A DNA stretch of 10,483 nt from JBDNDK01 sp046719185 (GCA_046719185.1 JBDNDK010000076.1:1-10483), one strand, 5' to 3'; positions 1-6,629 are shown, counted from the first letter of the stretch. Notes: generated by a model from the letters alone, not told the origin. Translations and numbers: made by a program.

Positions 1-200
1 TTTTCATACACAAGTGCCTGTGGAGAATCAGATGAGCAAGAGAGATATATTCTTAATATTAAAGTGTCATCTTTTTTTTCGTGATATAAAGCATAACCTG
101 TGCTATCCGGACCTCTATGTTGACATCCATCAAGCATATCAACAAGATATTTGCCAATATCACCAGGTTTTGGAAGGATAATCCCAGCTATACCGCACAT
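1..200 (-). CDS. Class II glutamine amidotransferase, N-terminal fragment (GlxB/MgsA-like), runs off left edge
   Basis: Only the first 66 codons are in the window. The protein begins MCGIAGI, the hallmark of class II (Ntn) glutamine amidotransferases, in which Cys2 becomes the N-terminal nucleophile after Met removal. Residues 27-40 read QHRGPDSTGYALYH, the conserved glutamine-site strand. These enzymes hydrolyse glutamine and pass ammonia to a partner. The short start without extra N-terminal sequence fits the stand-alone amidotransferase subunit of archaeal-type glutamate synthase or N-methylglutamate synthase (GlxB/MgsA) better than PurF, GlmS or AsnB, but the missing C-terminus prevents a firm choice. 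A GGTGG-type ribosome site lies just upstream, inside the end of the MttB-family gene. The ATG (198-200) overlaps that gene's 3' end by 13 bp, so the two are probably translationally coupled. Confidence 0.85.
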   Translation of the reverse strand, partial: MCGIAGIILPKPGDIGKYLVDMLDGCQHRGPDSTGYALYHEKKDDTLILRIYLSCSSDSPQALVYE

Positions 201-1651
201 TTTTCCACCTTCTCTGCATCTCTTATATATGTGAATTTTTCACGTATTGCCTTGTCAATATTTGCTGGAATGCCCTCAGGTTTGTGTTTTGCAAGTATGT
301 CCAGAGCTATGGCATGTGCTCTTTGATAAGTGTCAGGTGAGCCTTGAGCTTCCCAAAATTCTCTTTGCTGTTGATCACTCACTGTTGCCTTTGCAAATTC
401 TGTTCTCATATACTTTACTGTATGTTCTTGACCAAGGAAGTCTCCACCAGCACCAATTTCTTTAATAATATCTAAAGCAAGAGTTTCTTCATTCACTTCA
501 ATGCCTCTAAGAACTCTTAAAACTCTTCCAATAATCTCATCATCAATGATAAGTTTTTCATAAGATGCTGTAAGGTCAAATTCCATCAAACCAGCAGCAT
601 CATGGATATAGTTGGCACCAGACATTGCAACAAGCAGATTGCTCATTCCACTTTCATAACCTGCTTGAGTATCAACTGTTTTAGAATCAGTCATACCAGC
701 TGTTGAATAATATGGAAGTTTGTAAAACTGTGCCATTTGACTAACAGCTGAGTTTATCATAGCTCTCTCTATTGCACCTGAAAGGTGATCCATAGTGCTC
801 ATTGAAACAATGCTTCCAACGCTGCCAAATATTGCAGGGCAACCCTTGTTTACAACTTGTGTTAAAACAATACCAGAAAGACTTTCTGCTACATGAAGCA
901 TTACATTTGATGCCATTGTTATGGGAGAAGTAGCTCCACACAGTGGTTCTGTTGGTACTACAACTGGCAATCCTTGTTCACATATATAGCAAGTCATTTC
1001 TCCATAGATATCATCTATCTTTAGAGGACTAATTATTAGTGTAATAAATGAAACAAAAGGGTTAGCTCTTAAGTTATCTATTCCACCTGCTACCATTGAT
1101 GCCATTTCAATAACATCTTTGAGTCCTTGCATTGAATAGATGCCACCCATTATATGCTTATTTGTGTTTTTTATTGCCCAATAGAATCTGTTTACATCAA
1201 CTTCATCTATTGCCGTAACATCATTTGGATAGACATTAATTGTATGCAAGTGTATATTCTCTAGTGCATCTACAAAAAATGAGAATAGTCTTACATCTTC
1301 TGTTGTTGAAGGACGACGTTTTCCAGTTTCAAGATCTAAAACATTAATTGCTGTTCCCCCAGTTCCCAAGTGAACATTACTATTTTCTAGAACAACATCA
1401 TGTTTTCTATCTCTTCCACATAGGGTTATACTGCTTGGAGCAGAAGCAATTGCATCTTCAACCATAGCTCTAGAAATCTTCACCATGCATGTGCTGTCAT
1501 CAACATTTGCACCTGCTTTTTTGAAGTATTCTCTACCTGTTTTTGTGAAACATTTAACACCTGTTTCTTCAAGAACTTTCAGAGCACCCTCATGGATCAT
1601 TTGAACATCTTTGTCACTTAATGGCTTATACTGGCCGCCTTTGTATGCCAA
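188..1651 (-). CDS. MttB-family (trimethylamine methyltransferase-like) corrinoid methyltransferase, no pyrrolysine
   Basis: 487 aa, close to the usual length of the MttB superfamily, which transfers a methyl group from a quaternary or tertiary amine to a cognate corrinoid protein. Family features seen are the N-terminal GGQYKPLS followed by a helix with VLEETGV, the mid-protein GGTAINVLD segment, and the C-terminal half with TDSKTVDTQAGYESG and LTASYEKLIIDDEIIG. There is no in-frame TAG before the end, so this is a non-pyrrolysine member, like glycine betaine methyltransferase MtgB. The substrate cannot be read from sequence. I chose TTG 1651 because AAAGGAG sits six bases upstream and the family motif starts five residues later; an upstream TTG (1741) and ATG (1702) lack a comparable site. 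The stop is TAG (188-190), and the next gene starts 13 bp before the end of this one. No corrinoid protein or reactivase gene is in view. Confidence 0.88.
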   Translation of the reverse strand: MAYKGGQYKPLSDKDVQMIHEGALKVLEETGVKCFTKTGREYFKKAGANVDDSTCMVKISRAMVEDAIASAPSSITLCGRDRKHDVVLENSNVHLGTGGTAINVLDLETGKRRPSTTEDVRLFSFFVDALENIHLHTINVYPNDVTAIDEVDVNRFYWAIKNTNKHIMGGIYSMQGLKDVIEMASMVAGGIDNLRANPFVSFITLIISPLKIDDIYGEMTCYICEQGLPVVVPTEPLCGATSPITMASNVMLHVAESLSGIVLTQVVNKGCPAIFGSVGSIVSMSTMDHLSGAIERAMINSAVSQMAQFYKLPYYSTAGMTDSKTVDTQAGYESGMSNLLVAMSGANYIHDAAGLMEFDLTASYEKLIIDDEIIGRVLRVLRGIEVNEETLALDIIKEIGAGGDFLGQEHTVKYMRTEFAKATVSDQQQREFWEAQGSPDTYQRAHAIALDILAKHKPEGIPANIDKAIREKFTYIRDAEKVEKCAV

Positions 1652-1657
1652 TTTAGT

Positions 1658-1664
1658 CTCCTTT
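1658..1664 (-). promoter_or_regulatory. Ribosome binding site AAAGGAG for the MttB-family gene
   Basis: AAAGGAG on the minus strand with six bases to TTG 1651. It decides the start in favour of this TTG over the upstream in-frame candidates. The surrounding ten bases (1657-1666) are perfectly complementary to the pyrimidine core of both candidate small RNAs at 3272-3281 and 3447-3456. Confidence 0.7.
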
Positions 1665-1756
1665 CTGTCTGAAAGTATCAGACTTTGCAATAAAACAGTC
1701 ATTGATAACAAATCTGTTAGCAAGTCTGCTTCATATTGCAAAAATATTCTTTATTG

Positions 1757-1784
1757 ATATTAGTTTTACATGATTTAATTTCAA
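1757..1784 (-). promoter_or_regulatory. Possible sigma70-type promoter of the MttB-family gene
   Basis: On the minus strand TTGAAA (1784-1779) is followed after 16 bases by TAATAT (1762-1757). This would start transcription around 1750, giving a leader of roughly 100 nt before TTG 1651. The region is very AT-rich, so a chance match is possible. Confidence 0.35.
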
Positions 1785-1887
1785 CATGTTTACGCTATTG
1801 TTAATCAGTTGTTTCATTATCATTTCATTGTGTTAACAATTAGACATTTGAGTTCAATAGAGGATAAAAAAAGCAGAATTAAGAAAT

Positions 1888-1941
1888 AAAAAAATTAAAA
1901 AAACACTTGAAAAAGAGTAATATGTTTCTAAATAAAGTGTT
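1888..1941 (-). terminator. Probable intrinsic terminator of the aldo/keto reductase gene
   Basis: On the minus strand AACACTT (1941-1935) pairs with AAGTGTT (1908-1902), followed at once by a long T-rich run (1901-1888). The loop is long (26 nt) and the stem only 7 bp, so it is not a strong hairpin. Its position about 50 bases after the reductase stop supports the call. Confidence 0.5.
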
Positions 1942-1987
1942 ATTTTAACAATATTATTTCAGATTTATTTTAATCAAGAGGTATGAA

Positions 1988-3091
1988 TTATTTATTATCA
2001 GACAATTCTTTTGTTACTTCTTTTAGTTGTGAGATTATTTTAATATTTTGAGGACATTTAGGTTCACATATTCCGCATTCAATACATTCCTCAGCTTTTT
2101 TACCAATATTTGGTCTATCAGGATTACTGAGAAAACTATATCTTCTTTTAGCAAGGCTTGTGAGTCCATAAACTCTATGTAGGTTCATTATTTTGAAATT
2201 TTCAGGAATATTTACATTATTAGGGCAGGGCATACAATAACTGCAGCCTGTGCAATAGAGTTCAGCAAGTTTTTTGTTTTCTTCAAGTGATTTTAATATG
2301 TTAATTTTTTCTTCATCTGATAATGGTTCCTTTCTAGAAGCTATTTTGCAATTTTCTTCAACTTGCTCAATCGTATTCATTCCTGAAATTGCACAGGTAA
2401 CATTTTCATTTGAGAAAACAAATCTCAATGCAGTTTCAGCAGAGCTTTTTACACCAGTTGTTATCATATCCTGTATCTGTTTAGATGGTGCAGCAAGGCT
2501 TCCACCACCAACTGGTCCCATCACTATAACACCCATACCTTTTTGATGAGCATATGCAATTACTTCTTCATATTGTCTATCTAATAGATTATATTGAATT
2601 GTAAGACCCTCAAATTCACCAGAATCAATTAATTTTTTAACATTTGCAGGGCTATCATGGGTAGAAAAGCATATATGTTTTATAAGACCTTCATCTTTTG
2701 CTTTATGTACTGCTTTCATTCCATTATTTGCAATAAGAAAATCATCATAGGTTTTAATGCCCAAGCTATGCACAACTTGATAAAAATCAATATAATCAGT
2801 ATCCAAATTTGATAATGATTCATCTAGTCTTCTTTTCCAACCATCTATAGTAAAATCTCTTAAAGGATTTTTTGTTGAAACATATACTCTATCTCTCCAA
2901 CCTTTAAGTGCAACAGCACATTTCTTTTCACTATCACCATAAGCTAATGCTGTATCAAGATAATTTACGCCTAGTTCAAATGATTTTTGTATTACTTTAA
3001 CAGATTCTTGTAGATCTTCAGGAAGTCTCATTGCACCAAATCCAAGCAATGATAATTTTTTTCCTGTTTGACCAAAATTTCTATATTGCAT
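1988..3091 (-). CDS. Aldo/keto reductase with C-terminal 4Fe-4S ferredoxin-like region (COG1453 type)
   Basis: 367 aa from ATG 3091, which has a GAGG ribosome site five bases upstream. A longer form from TTG 3115 has no such support. Residues 1 to about 260 form an aldo/keto reductase barrel: GFGAMRLP near the N-terminus, the catalytic tetrad Asp46, Tyr51, Lys74 and His108, and the conserved FSTHDS and QYNLLDR strands. The C-terminal extension has two cysteine groups: C280-x2-C-x2-C-x2-C (CTGCSYCMPCP) and C336-x2-C-x2-C-x3-C (CIECGICEPKCP), enough to bind two 4Fe-4S clusters. The family is common in anaerobes, and its substrates are mostly unknown. The gene appears monocistronic, with a terminator after it and more than 400 bp without a gene before it. 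Confidence 0.9.
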   Translation of the reverse strand: MQYRNFGQTGKKLSLLGFGAMRLPEDLQESVKVIQKSFELGVNYLDTALAYGDSEKKCAVALKGWRDRVYVSTKNPLRDFTIDGWKRRLDESLSNLDTDYIDFYQVVHSLGIKTYDDFLIANNGMKAVHKAKDEGLIKHICFSTHDSPANVKKLIDSGEFEGLTIQYNLLDRQYEEVIAYAHQKGMGVIVMGPVGGGSLAAPSKQIQDMITTGVKSSAETALRFVFSNENVTCAISGMNTIEQVEENCKIASRKEPLSDEEKINILKSLEENKKLAELYCTGCSYCMPCPNNVNIPENFKIMNLHRVYGLTSLAKRRYSFLSNPDRPNIGKKAEECIECGICEPKCPQNIKIISQLKEVTKELSDNK

Positions 3092-3211
3092 TATAACCTC
3101 AAGATTTTTATTCAAATAATATTGTGATTAATAATTTTAGAGTATATCATATATAAATCATAAATAGTGAACTATTAAAAGGTGACTATCATAAATTTAT
3201 CAGTAAAAATC

Positions 3212-3242
3212 TGGAACCTTTTTTCTGATAATTATCGTAGAA
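3212..3242 (+). promoter_or_regulatory. ECF-sigma-like promoter of candidate small RNA A
   Basis: TGGAAC (3212-3217) and CGTAGAA (3236-3242) are separated by 18 bases. GGAAC at -35 with CGTA at -10 is the general form of many ECF sigma promoters. The same pair recurs at 3391-3420. An overlapping GATAAT (3227-3232) could be a sigma70 -10 box, but it has no good -35 box and is not conserved in the second module. Confidence 0.45.
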
Positions 3243-3244
3243 GA

Positions 3245-3326
3245 TAGTAACAATATGTTTGATAATCTTTTTCTCCTTTCTCCTTTTTACCCCGATTAAC
3301 GGCAAAATCGGGGTTTTATTTTTTAT
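3245..3326 (+). ncRNA. Candidate small RNA A (anti-Shine-Dalgarno type)
   Basis: Predicted as a transcript of about 80 nt, from roughly 6-7 bases after the CGTA box to the end of the terminator T-run. It contains AACAATAT (3249-3256), then an unstructured pyrimidine stretch with TCTCCTTTCTCCT (3272-3284), then the terminator hairpin. The core resembles the CCTCCTTTCT tail of 16S rRNA and could pair with ribosome binding sites of mRNAs, as C-rich regulatory RNAs such as RsaE do. The ends are inferred. Confidence 0.5.
3290..3326 (+). terminator. Intrinsic terminator of candidate small RNA A
   Basis: CCCCGATT (3290-3297) pairs perfectly with AATCGGGG (3306-3313) around an 8-base loop, followed by TTTTATTTTTTATT. 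The T-run is only on the plus-strand side, so it terminates plus-strand transcription. No plus-strand protein gene lies upstream. Confidence 0.85.
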
Positions 3327-3390
3327 TATTTTCTAATTTGTAAAAGGAAAGACTGTATTTTCTAAAAATTGCAAAAAATAATTTTTTATG

Positions 3391-3420
3391 TGGAACTATT
3401 TGTGTAATGTAATCGTAGAA
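3391..3420 (+). promoter_or_regulatory. ECF-sigma-like promoter of candidate small RNA B
   Basis: TGGAAC (3391-3396) and CGTAGAA (3414-3420) are separated by 17 bases, repeating the pair found at 3212-3242. The bases between the boxes differ largely from module A, so the conservation is concentrated in the two boxes, as expected for a promoter. Confidence 0.45.
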
Positions 3421-3423
3421 TAA

Positions 3424-3506
3424 ATGTAACCAAAGAACAATATTTCTCTCCTTTCTCCTCCTTTTGGCAGCTTCGGTTTAGGCAGACTGAAGCTGCCTTG
3501 GTTTTA
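3424..3506 (+). ncRNA. Candidate small RNA B, paralogue of A
   Basis: Predicted transcript of about 80 nt with the same element order as A: AACAATAT (3436-3443), the pyrimidine core TCTCCTTTCTCCT (3447-3459, extended here by CCTTTT), and a terminator hairpin with a different stem sequence. Identity in the core together with an unrelated stem that still pairs perfectly argues for selection on RNA structure. Its 3' end overlaps the last bases of the convergent phosphorylase gene. The ends are inferred. Confidence 0.5.
3466..3505 (+). terminator. Intrinsic terminator of candidate small RNA B
   Basis: GGCAGCTTC (3466-3474) pairs with GAAGCTGCC (3489-3497). Four further inner pairs, two of them G-U, leave a 6-base loop. 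The plus-strand tail is TTGGTTTT. On the minus strand the hairpin is followed by AAAAGG, so it is not a terminator for the phosphorylase gene. The T-run overlaps that gene's stop codon. Confidence 0.8.
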
Positions 3507-4799
3507 TATGGTGCAGTAAATCAGTGGTGGAGATTTTACAGGATTTTTTTCAACACATATTGCATTATATATAATTTCTTCTACGTAATCCATTTTATTT
3601 TTGTCATTGGCATAAATGGTGGCTATAATATCATTATTCACGACTTTATCACCAATTTTTTTATCTATTATTAATCCAACTGAGTGATCAATTAAATCAT
3701 CTTTTTTTATTCTGCCTGCTCCTAAAATAACTGCTGCTTTACCAATTGCGTCACATTCTATCTTATTTAGATATCCAGATGATCTAAATTTTATTTCTTT
3801 TTTATATGTTGATTTTGGAAGAATGTCATAGTTGTTTATAATATCAGGATTACCGTTTTGTTTTTCAATAATAAGTTTGAAAATATTTAGAGCCTCACCA
3901 GAAGTTAATTTTGATTCAATATCTTTTAATGATACATATATTCCAGCAATATCAAGAGTGTGTTTGGTTAGCAATATACAAAGCTCTCTAAAAAAATATG
4001 GTCCTTTTCCTTTTAGTGTTTCTATAGCTTCAATTACTTCCAATGAATTTCCAACAGCTTTTCCCAATGGCTGATTCATATCAGTTATCATTGCAGTTAC
4101 TTTTCTTCCAAGTTCTTTACCAAGTTTTACCATCAGATTTGTAAGCTTTTTTGCAGAAGCAACATCTTTCATAAATGCACCAGAACCTACTTTAACATCT
4201 AAAGAAATAATATCTGTTTTGCATGCTAGTTTCTTGCTCATAATGCTGGAAGCTATTAGAGGAATACTTCCAACAGTTGCTGTTACATCTCTTAATGCAT
4301 ATATTTTTTTGTCTGCAGGCACCAAATTAATACTTTGGCCAGATATACAAGCTCCAATTTCTCTAATCTGCTTTTTGAATGAATCAATTGGTATATCAGT
4401 TGTCATTCCCGGAATAGATTCAAGTTTATCAAGAGTACCGCCTGTAAATCCTAAACCTCTTCCAGAAAGTTTTGCAACTTTTAATCCAAAAGATGCAAGC
4501 AAAGGAATAAGAACTAAAGATGTTTTATCTCCAACTCCACCAGTGCTATGTTTGTCAACTTTTATTCCAGATATATCATCAAGATCAAGAGTTTCTCCGC
4601 TTTCAATCATTGCATTCGTCATATATTTAGTTTCATCAAAACTCAAACCATTTACATAACACGCCATCAAAAATGCAGACATTTGATAATCTGGAATATC
4701 GCCATTTGTGTATCCCAAAATTATTTGTCTTATACTATCTTTTGTTAGATGTTTTTTATCTCTTTTTGCAGAAATTATATCTAAAGTTGTAAGATCCAT
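3504..4799 (-). CDS. pdp: Pyrimidine-nucleoside phosphorylase (thymidine phosphorylase family)
   Basis: 431 aa, full length for the family. It cleaves thymidine and probably uridine with phosphate to give the free base and (deoxy)ribose-1-phosphate in cytoplasmic pyrimidine salvage. Seen motifs are KHSTGGVGDKTS (83-94, phosphate site) and the family signature SGRGLGFTGGTLDKLES (112-128). His84, Arg170, Ser185 and Lys189 correspond to His85, Arg171, Ser186 and Lys190 of E. coli thymidine phosphorylase. The C-terminal PYNP domain follows from about residue 340. Length and family position do not separate thymidine-specific DeoA from broad-range Pdp. The ATG at 4799 is the natural N-terminus, but its ribosome site is weak. 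The gene is alone, divergent from the TPR gene across 77 bp. No terminator on its own strand is evident, so read-through would run antisense to the small-RNA modules. Confidence 0.95.
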   Translation of the reverse strand: MDLTTLDIISAKRDKKHLTKDSIRQIILGYTNGDIPDYQMSAFLMACYVNGLSFDETKYMTNAMIESGETLDLDDISGIKVDKHSTGGVGDKTSLVLIPLLASFGLKVAKLSGRGLGFTGGTLDKLESIPGMTTDIPIDSFKKQIREIGACISGQSINLVPADKKIYALRDVTATVGSIPLIASSIMSKKLACKTDIISLDVKVGSGAFMKDVASAKKLTNLMVKLGKELGRKVTAMITDMNQPLGKAVGNSLEVIEAIETLKGKGPYFFRELCILLTKHTLDIAGIYVSLKDIESKLTSGEALNIFKLIIEKQNGNPDIINNYDILPKSTYKKEIKFRSSGYLNKIECDAIGKAAVILGAGRIKKDDLIDHSVGLIIDKKIGDKVVNNDIIATIYANDKNKMDYVEEIIYNAICVEKNPVKSPPLIYCTI

Positions 4800-4876
4800 A
4801 ATATAATATTTTATACCTATAGAAAAAATCCTCTTAAGATTTTACAATTTTATAAACTAACAAGGAAATGACTTAA

Positions 4877-5539
4877 ATGAAAAACAAAACAACCATAAAT
4901 ATTTTTGTTTCCATTATTATATTTTTATTTTCGAAAAATATATATGCAAATGATTTAGGAATTCCAAAAGATTCTTATGATAGAATTGTGAATTTACTTA
5001 CTGCTACAAGAGACAGGCTTTATGAACAAAATGATAGAATATGGCATGCTGGAGAACATGCAAGGAATATTATTGTTTTGAGACTAATAACAGAATTAGA
5101 TCCAACTGATGTAGATGCCTATGATAATGCTGCTTGGCTCTTGCAAAGCGATTTAAGAGATGATGAAGCTGAGATATTGCTTATTAAGTCTTCAGAAATA
5201 AATAATTCAGAGCCTGATCCATTTTTTTATTTAGGTTATTTTTATTATATGCATGAGAGATTTGAAGAGGCTTTAACAAATCTTGAAATTGCAAATTCAT
5301 ATCAAAACATCCCACCTTTTTATAGAAGTTTATTAGCTCATGCCTATGAGCTTGCTGGATACAATTACACTGCTTTATCAATTTGGTGTTTGATAAAACT
5401 TAATGATCCAAGCAATACTTTGGCAGATGCACATATAACAAGGATAATCACTGGTGGCAAACCATCAAACATACCGAAAATAATGGGTGAATCAAGAGCG
5501 TATAGAAGAGAATTAAAGGAAAAAGGGTTGCCATATTGA
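4877..5539 (+). CDS. Exported TPR-repeat protein of unknown function
   Basis: 220 aa. Residues 1-24 form a signal peptide: basic start, hydrophobic stretch NIFVSIIIFLF and a probable cut after NIYA. There is no lipobox cysteine. The mature part has about three tetratricopeptide-like helical pairs near 78-109, 113-143 and 146-177, with typical alternation such as PFFYLGYFYYMHERFEEAL. TPRs mediate protein-protein contacts; the partner is unknown. The C-terminal tail is short and basic (YRRELKEKG). ATG 4877 follows AAGGA with a 10-base spacer. The next gene, another exported protein, is 247 bp away with its own dyad and ribosome site, so an operon is not obvious. I do not recognise a named family. 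Confidence 0.8.
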   Translation: MKNKTTINIFVSIIIFLFSKNIYANDLGIPKDSYDRIVNLLTATRDRLYEQNDRIWHAGEHARNIIVLRLITELDPTDVDAYDNAAWLLQSDLRDDEAEILLIKSSEINNSEPDPFFYLGYFYYMHERFEEALTNLEIANSYQNIPPFYRSLLAHAYELAGYNYTALSIWCLIKLNDPSNTLADAHITRIITGGKPSNIPKIMGESRAYRRELKEKGLPY

Positions 5540-5695
5540 GTTATGAAGGAATATTTATTGGAACAGTATAACATTCATACAAAGTCTTATAATAACTTGA
5601 AAATGTGCTGAGGTATTATAAATACACTAATATGGTGTGCAATTTACCAGTTTATTTTGTAAATCATAAAGCTTTGAAATAAATGACCCGATAAT

Positions 5696-5733
5696 CTTGT
5701 AAAGGAATACATCAAACTGTATTTCTTTACAAG
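5696..5733. repeat. 38 bp dyad (15 bp arms) upstream of the NlpC/P60 gene
   Basis: Arms 5696-5710 (CTTGTAAAGGAATAC) and 5719-5733 (GTATTTCTTTACAAG) are inverted around an 8-base loop with a single G-U pair. It ends about 50 bases before the NlpC/P60 start. No T-run follows on either strand, so it is a poor terminator. It could be an operator for a dimeric regulator, an mRNA 5' hairpin or a small repeat element. Confidence 0.55.
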
Positions 5734-5772
5734 AAAATAATTATTTACAATACTTTAGGATCATATTGTATT

Positions 5773-5777
5773 GGAGG
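5773..5777 (+). promoter_or_regulatory. Ribosome binding site GGAGG that fixes the TTG start of the NlpC/P60 gene
   Basis: GGAGG with nine bases to TTG 5787. No ATG or GTG close by would preserve the signal peptide, so the TTG start is well supported. Confidence 0.75.
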
Positions 5778-5786
5778 TTATAAATA

Positions 5787-6629
5787 TTGAATATAAGTAA
5801 GTTAATATTGTTAGCTATTATATTAATTTTAATATCATCAAATGGGTTTGCTTCTCAGACTCTTACTCTATCCCTCGAGTCTCCAACATTATCAGAAAGA
5901 CCTGTTTCATCACCTACTACACAACAAAAAGCAGTAAATATCTCTGCTCAGAAAAATACAAAATCTACACCGACAGATAATTCTGTAACTGTTGGTAGAG
6001 TTGGTGTTGTAAAAACTTCAAATGCAGCAATATATAAATCAACTGATAGAAGAAGCAGAGTGTTATCAAGAGTTGCAGTTGAAACACCGTTGGCAATTCA
6101 AGATACAAAAGATGGATGGTATGCTATATTATTATCAAATGGTTCTATTGGATGGATACCTGCTAATGATGTATTATTGATGAATTATGATTTAGTTACA
6201 AAAAAGGATTATAGTGTGAGACAAACAAGATCGCCATACACAAGCAGATCTGGTTCTGCAAGAGGAAATGACCATGAAATCATTAGAACAGCTTTATCAT
6301 ATACTGGTGTAAAGTATCTATTTGGTGGAACAGATCCTAATAAAGGAATGGACTGCTCAGCTTTTGTTCAAGATGTTTTCAGACAACATGGAATATCATT
6401 GCCTAGAACTTCTAGACAGCAAGCAACAGTGGGAATGGAAGTTCCATTAGATCAGCTTCAGGTTGGAGATAGACTCTATTTTTCTTGTAATAGTTCACAA
6501 ATAGACCATTGCGGTATATATGCAGGTGATGGTAGTTTTATTCATTGTTCAAAATCAAGAAATGGTATTGGTTTTGATAGCTTGTCATCAGATTATTGGT
6601 GGAAAAGTTTAGTTACTGCAAGAAGATAA
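5787..6629 (+). CDS. Exported SH3-domain NlpC/P60 cell-wall peptidase
   Basis: 280 aa from a TTG start. Residues 1-22 are a signal peptide ending GFA. About 23-65 is a Ser/Thr/Pro/Gln-rich linker. Residues 68-133 form a bacterial SH3 domain (VGVVKTSNAAIYKS ... GSIGWIPANDVL) that would hold the enzyme to peptidoglycan. About 162-280 is the NlpC/P60 papain-like domain, with catalytic Cys190 in MDCSAFV, His241 in IDHCGIY and the third polar residue His253 in FIHC. These enzymes cut stem peptides, usually after D-glutamate, outside the membrane, in growth, separation or recycling. All catalytic residues are present, so activity is likely. An extra Cys beside the catalytic His (Cys242) and another beside His253 are mild oddities. 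A terminator follows directly, so the gene ends its transcript. Confidence 0.92.
   Translation: MNISKLILLAIILILISSNGFASQTLTLSLESPTLSERPVSSPTTQQKAVNISAQKNTKSTPTDNSVTVGRVGVVKTSNAAIYKSTDRRSRVLSRVAVETPLAIQDTKDGWYAILLSNGSIGWIPANDVLLMNYDLVTKKDYSVRQTRSPYTSRSGSARGNDHEIIRTALSYTGVKYLFGGTDPNKGMDCSAFVQDVFRQHGISLPRTSRQQATVGMEVPLDQLQVGDRLYFSCNSSQIDHCGIYAGDGSFIHCSKSRNGIGFDSLSSDYWWKSLVTARR

Larger units (their letters stand above)
1652..1987. other. 336 bp non-coding stretch between the MttB-family and aldo/keto reductase genes
   Basis: Very AT-rich. The reductase-proximal part holds a minus-strand terminator (1888-1941). The MttB-proximal part holds a possible promoter (1757-1784) and a leader of about 100 nt. 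I looked for cobalamin-riboswitch elements (the B12-box GCC-ACTG and AGCC-GG motifs) because the downstream enzyme is corrinoid-dependent, and saw none. There is no convincing open reading frame. Confidence 0.6.
3092..3503. other. 412 bp intergenic region holding two tandem small-RNA-like modules
   Basis: It lies between two minus-strand genes yet carries two good plus-strand terminators (3290-3326 and 3466-3505), which neither flanking gene can use in its own direction. The two halves (from 3212 and from 3391) share element order: TGGAAC, CGTAGAA, AACAATAT, a 13-base pyrimidine core, a hairpin and a T-run, offset by about 180 bases. The first 120 bases (3092-3211) are AT-rich and must hold the reductase promoter. 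No open reading frame with a plausible start is visible. Confidence 0.7.

Noticed and set aside
59..190. Read-through of the TAG stop of the MttB-family gene (possible pyrrolysine).
   Set aside because: Reading on gives only 42 hydrophobic, non-family residues before TAA, out of frame with the real downstream amidotransferase, and the protein is already full length. TAG acts as a normal stop here.
741..941. Short open frames overlapping the MttB-family, reductase, phosphorylase, sigma and tilS genes on either strand.
   Set aside because: They are shadows of clearly recognisable genes, without ribosome sites or family motifs.
1652..1987. Cobalamin riboswitch before the corrinoid methyltransferase gene.
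   Set aside because: None of the conserved cobalamin-riboswitch motifs is visible in the minus-strand leader.
3389..3470. Minus-strand reading of the core as AGGAGGAGAAAGGAG ribosome sites with short peptides from TTG.
   Set aside because: The possible peptides are only about 14-17 residues and unlike each other, while both T-runs and the promoter boxes fit the plus strand. Low-level translation is not fully excluded.
3577..3583. Another CGTAGAA, on the minus strand.
   Set aside because: It lies in the coding sequence of the phosphorylase (codes DYVEE) and has no GGAAC box at the right distance.
5558..5563. A third TGGAAC box upstream of the NlpC/P60 gene.
   Set aside because: No CGTA box follows at 16-18 bases, so it does not repeat the promoter pair.
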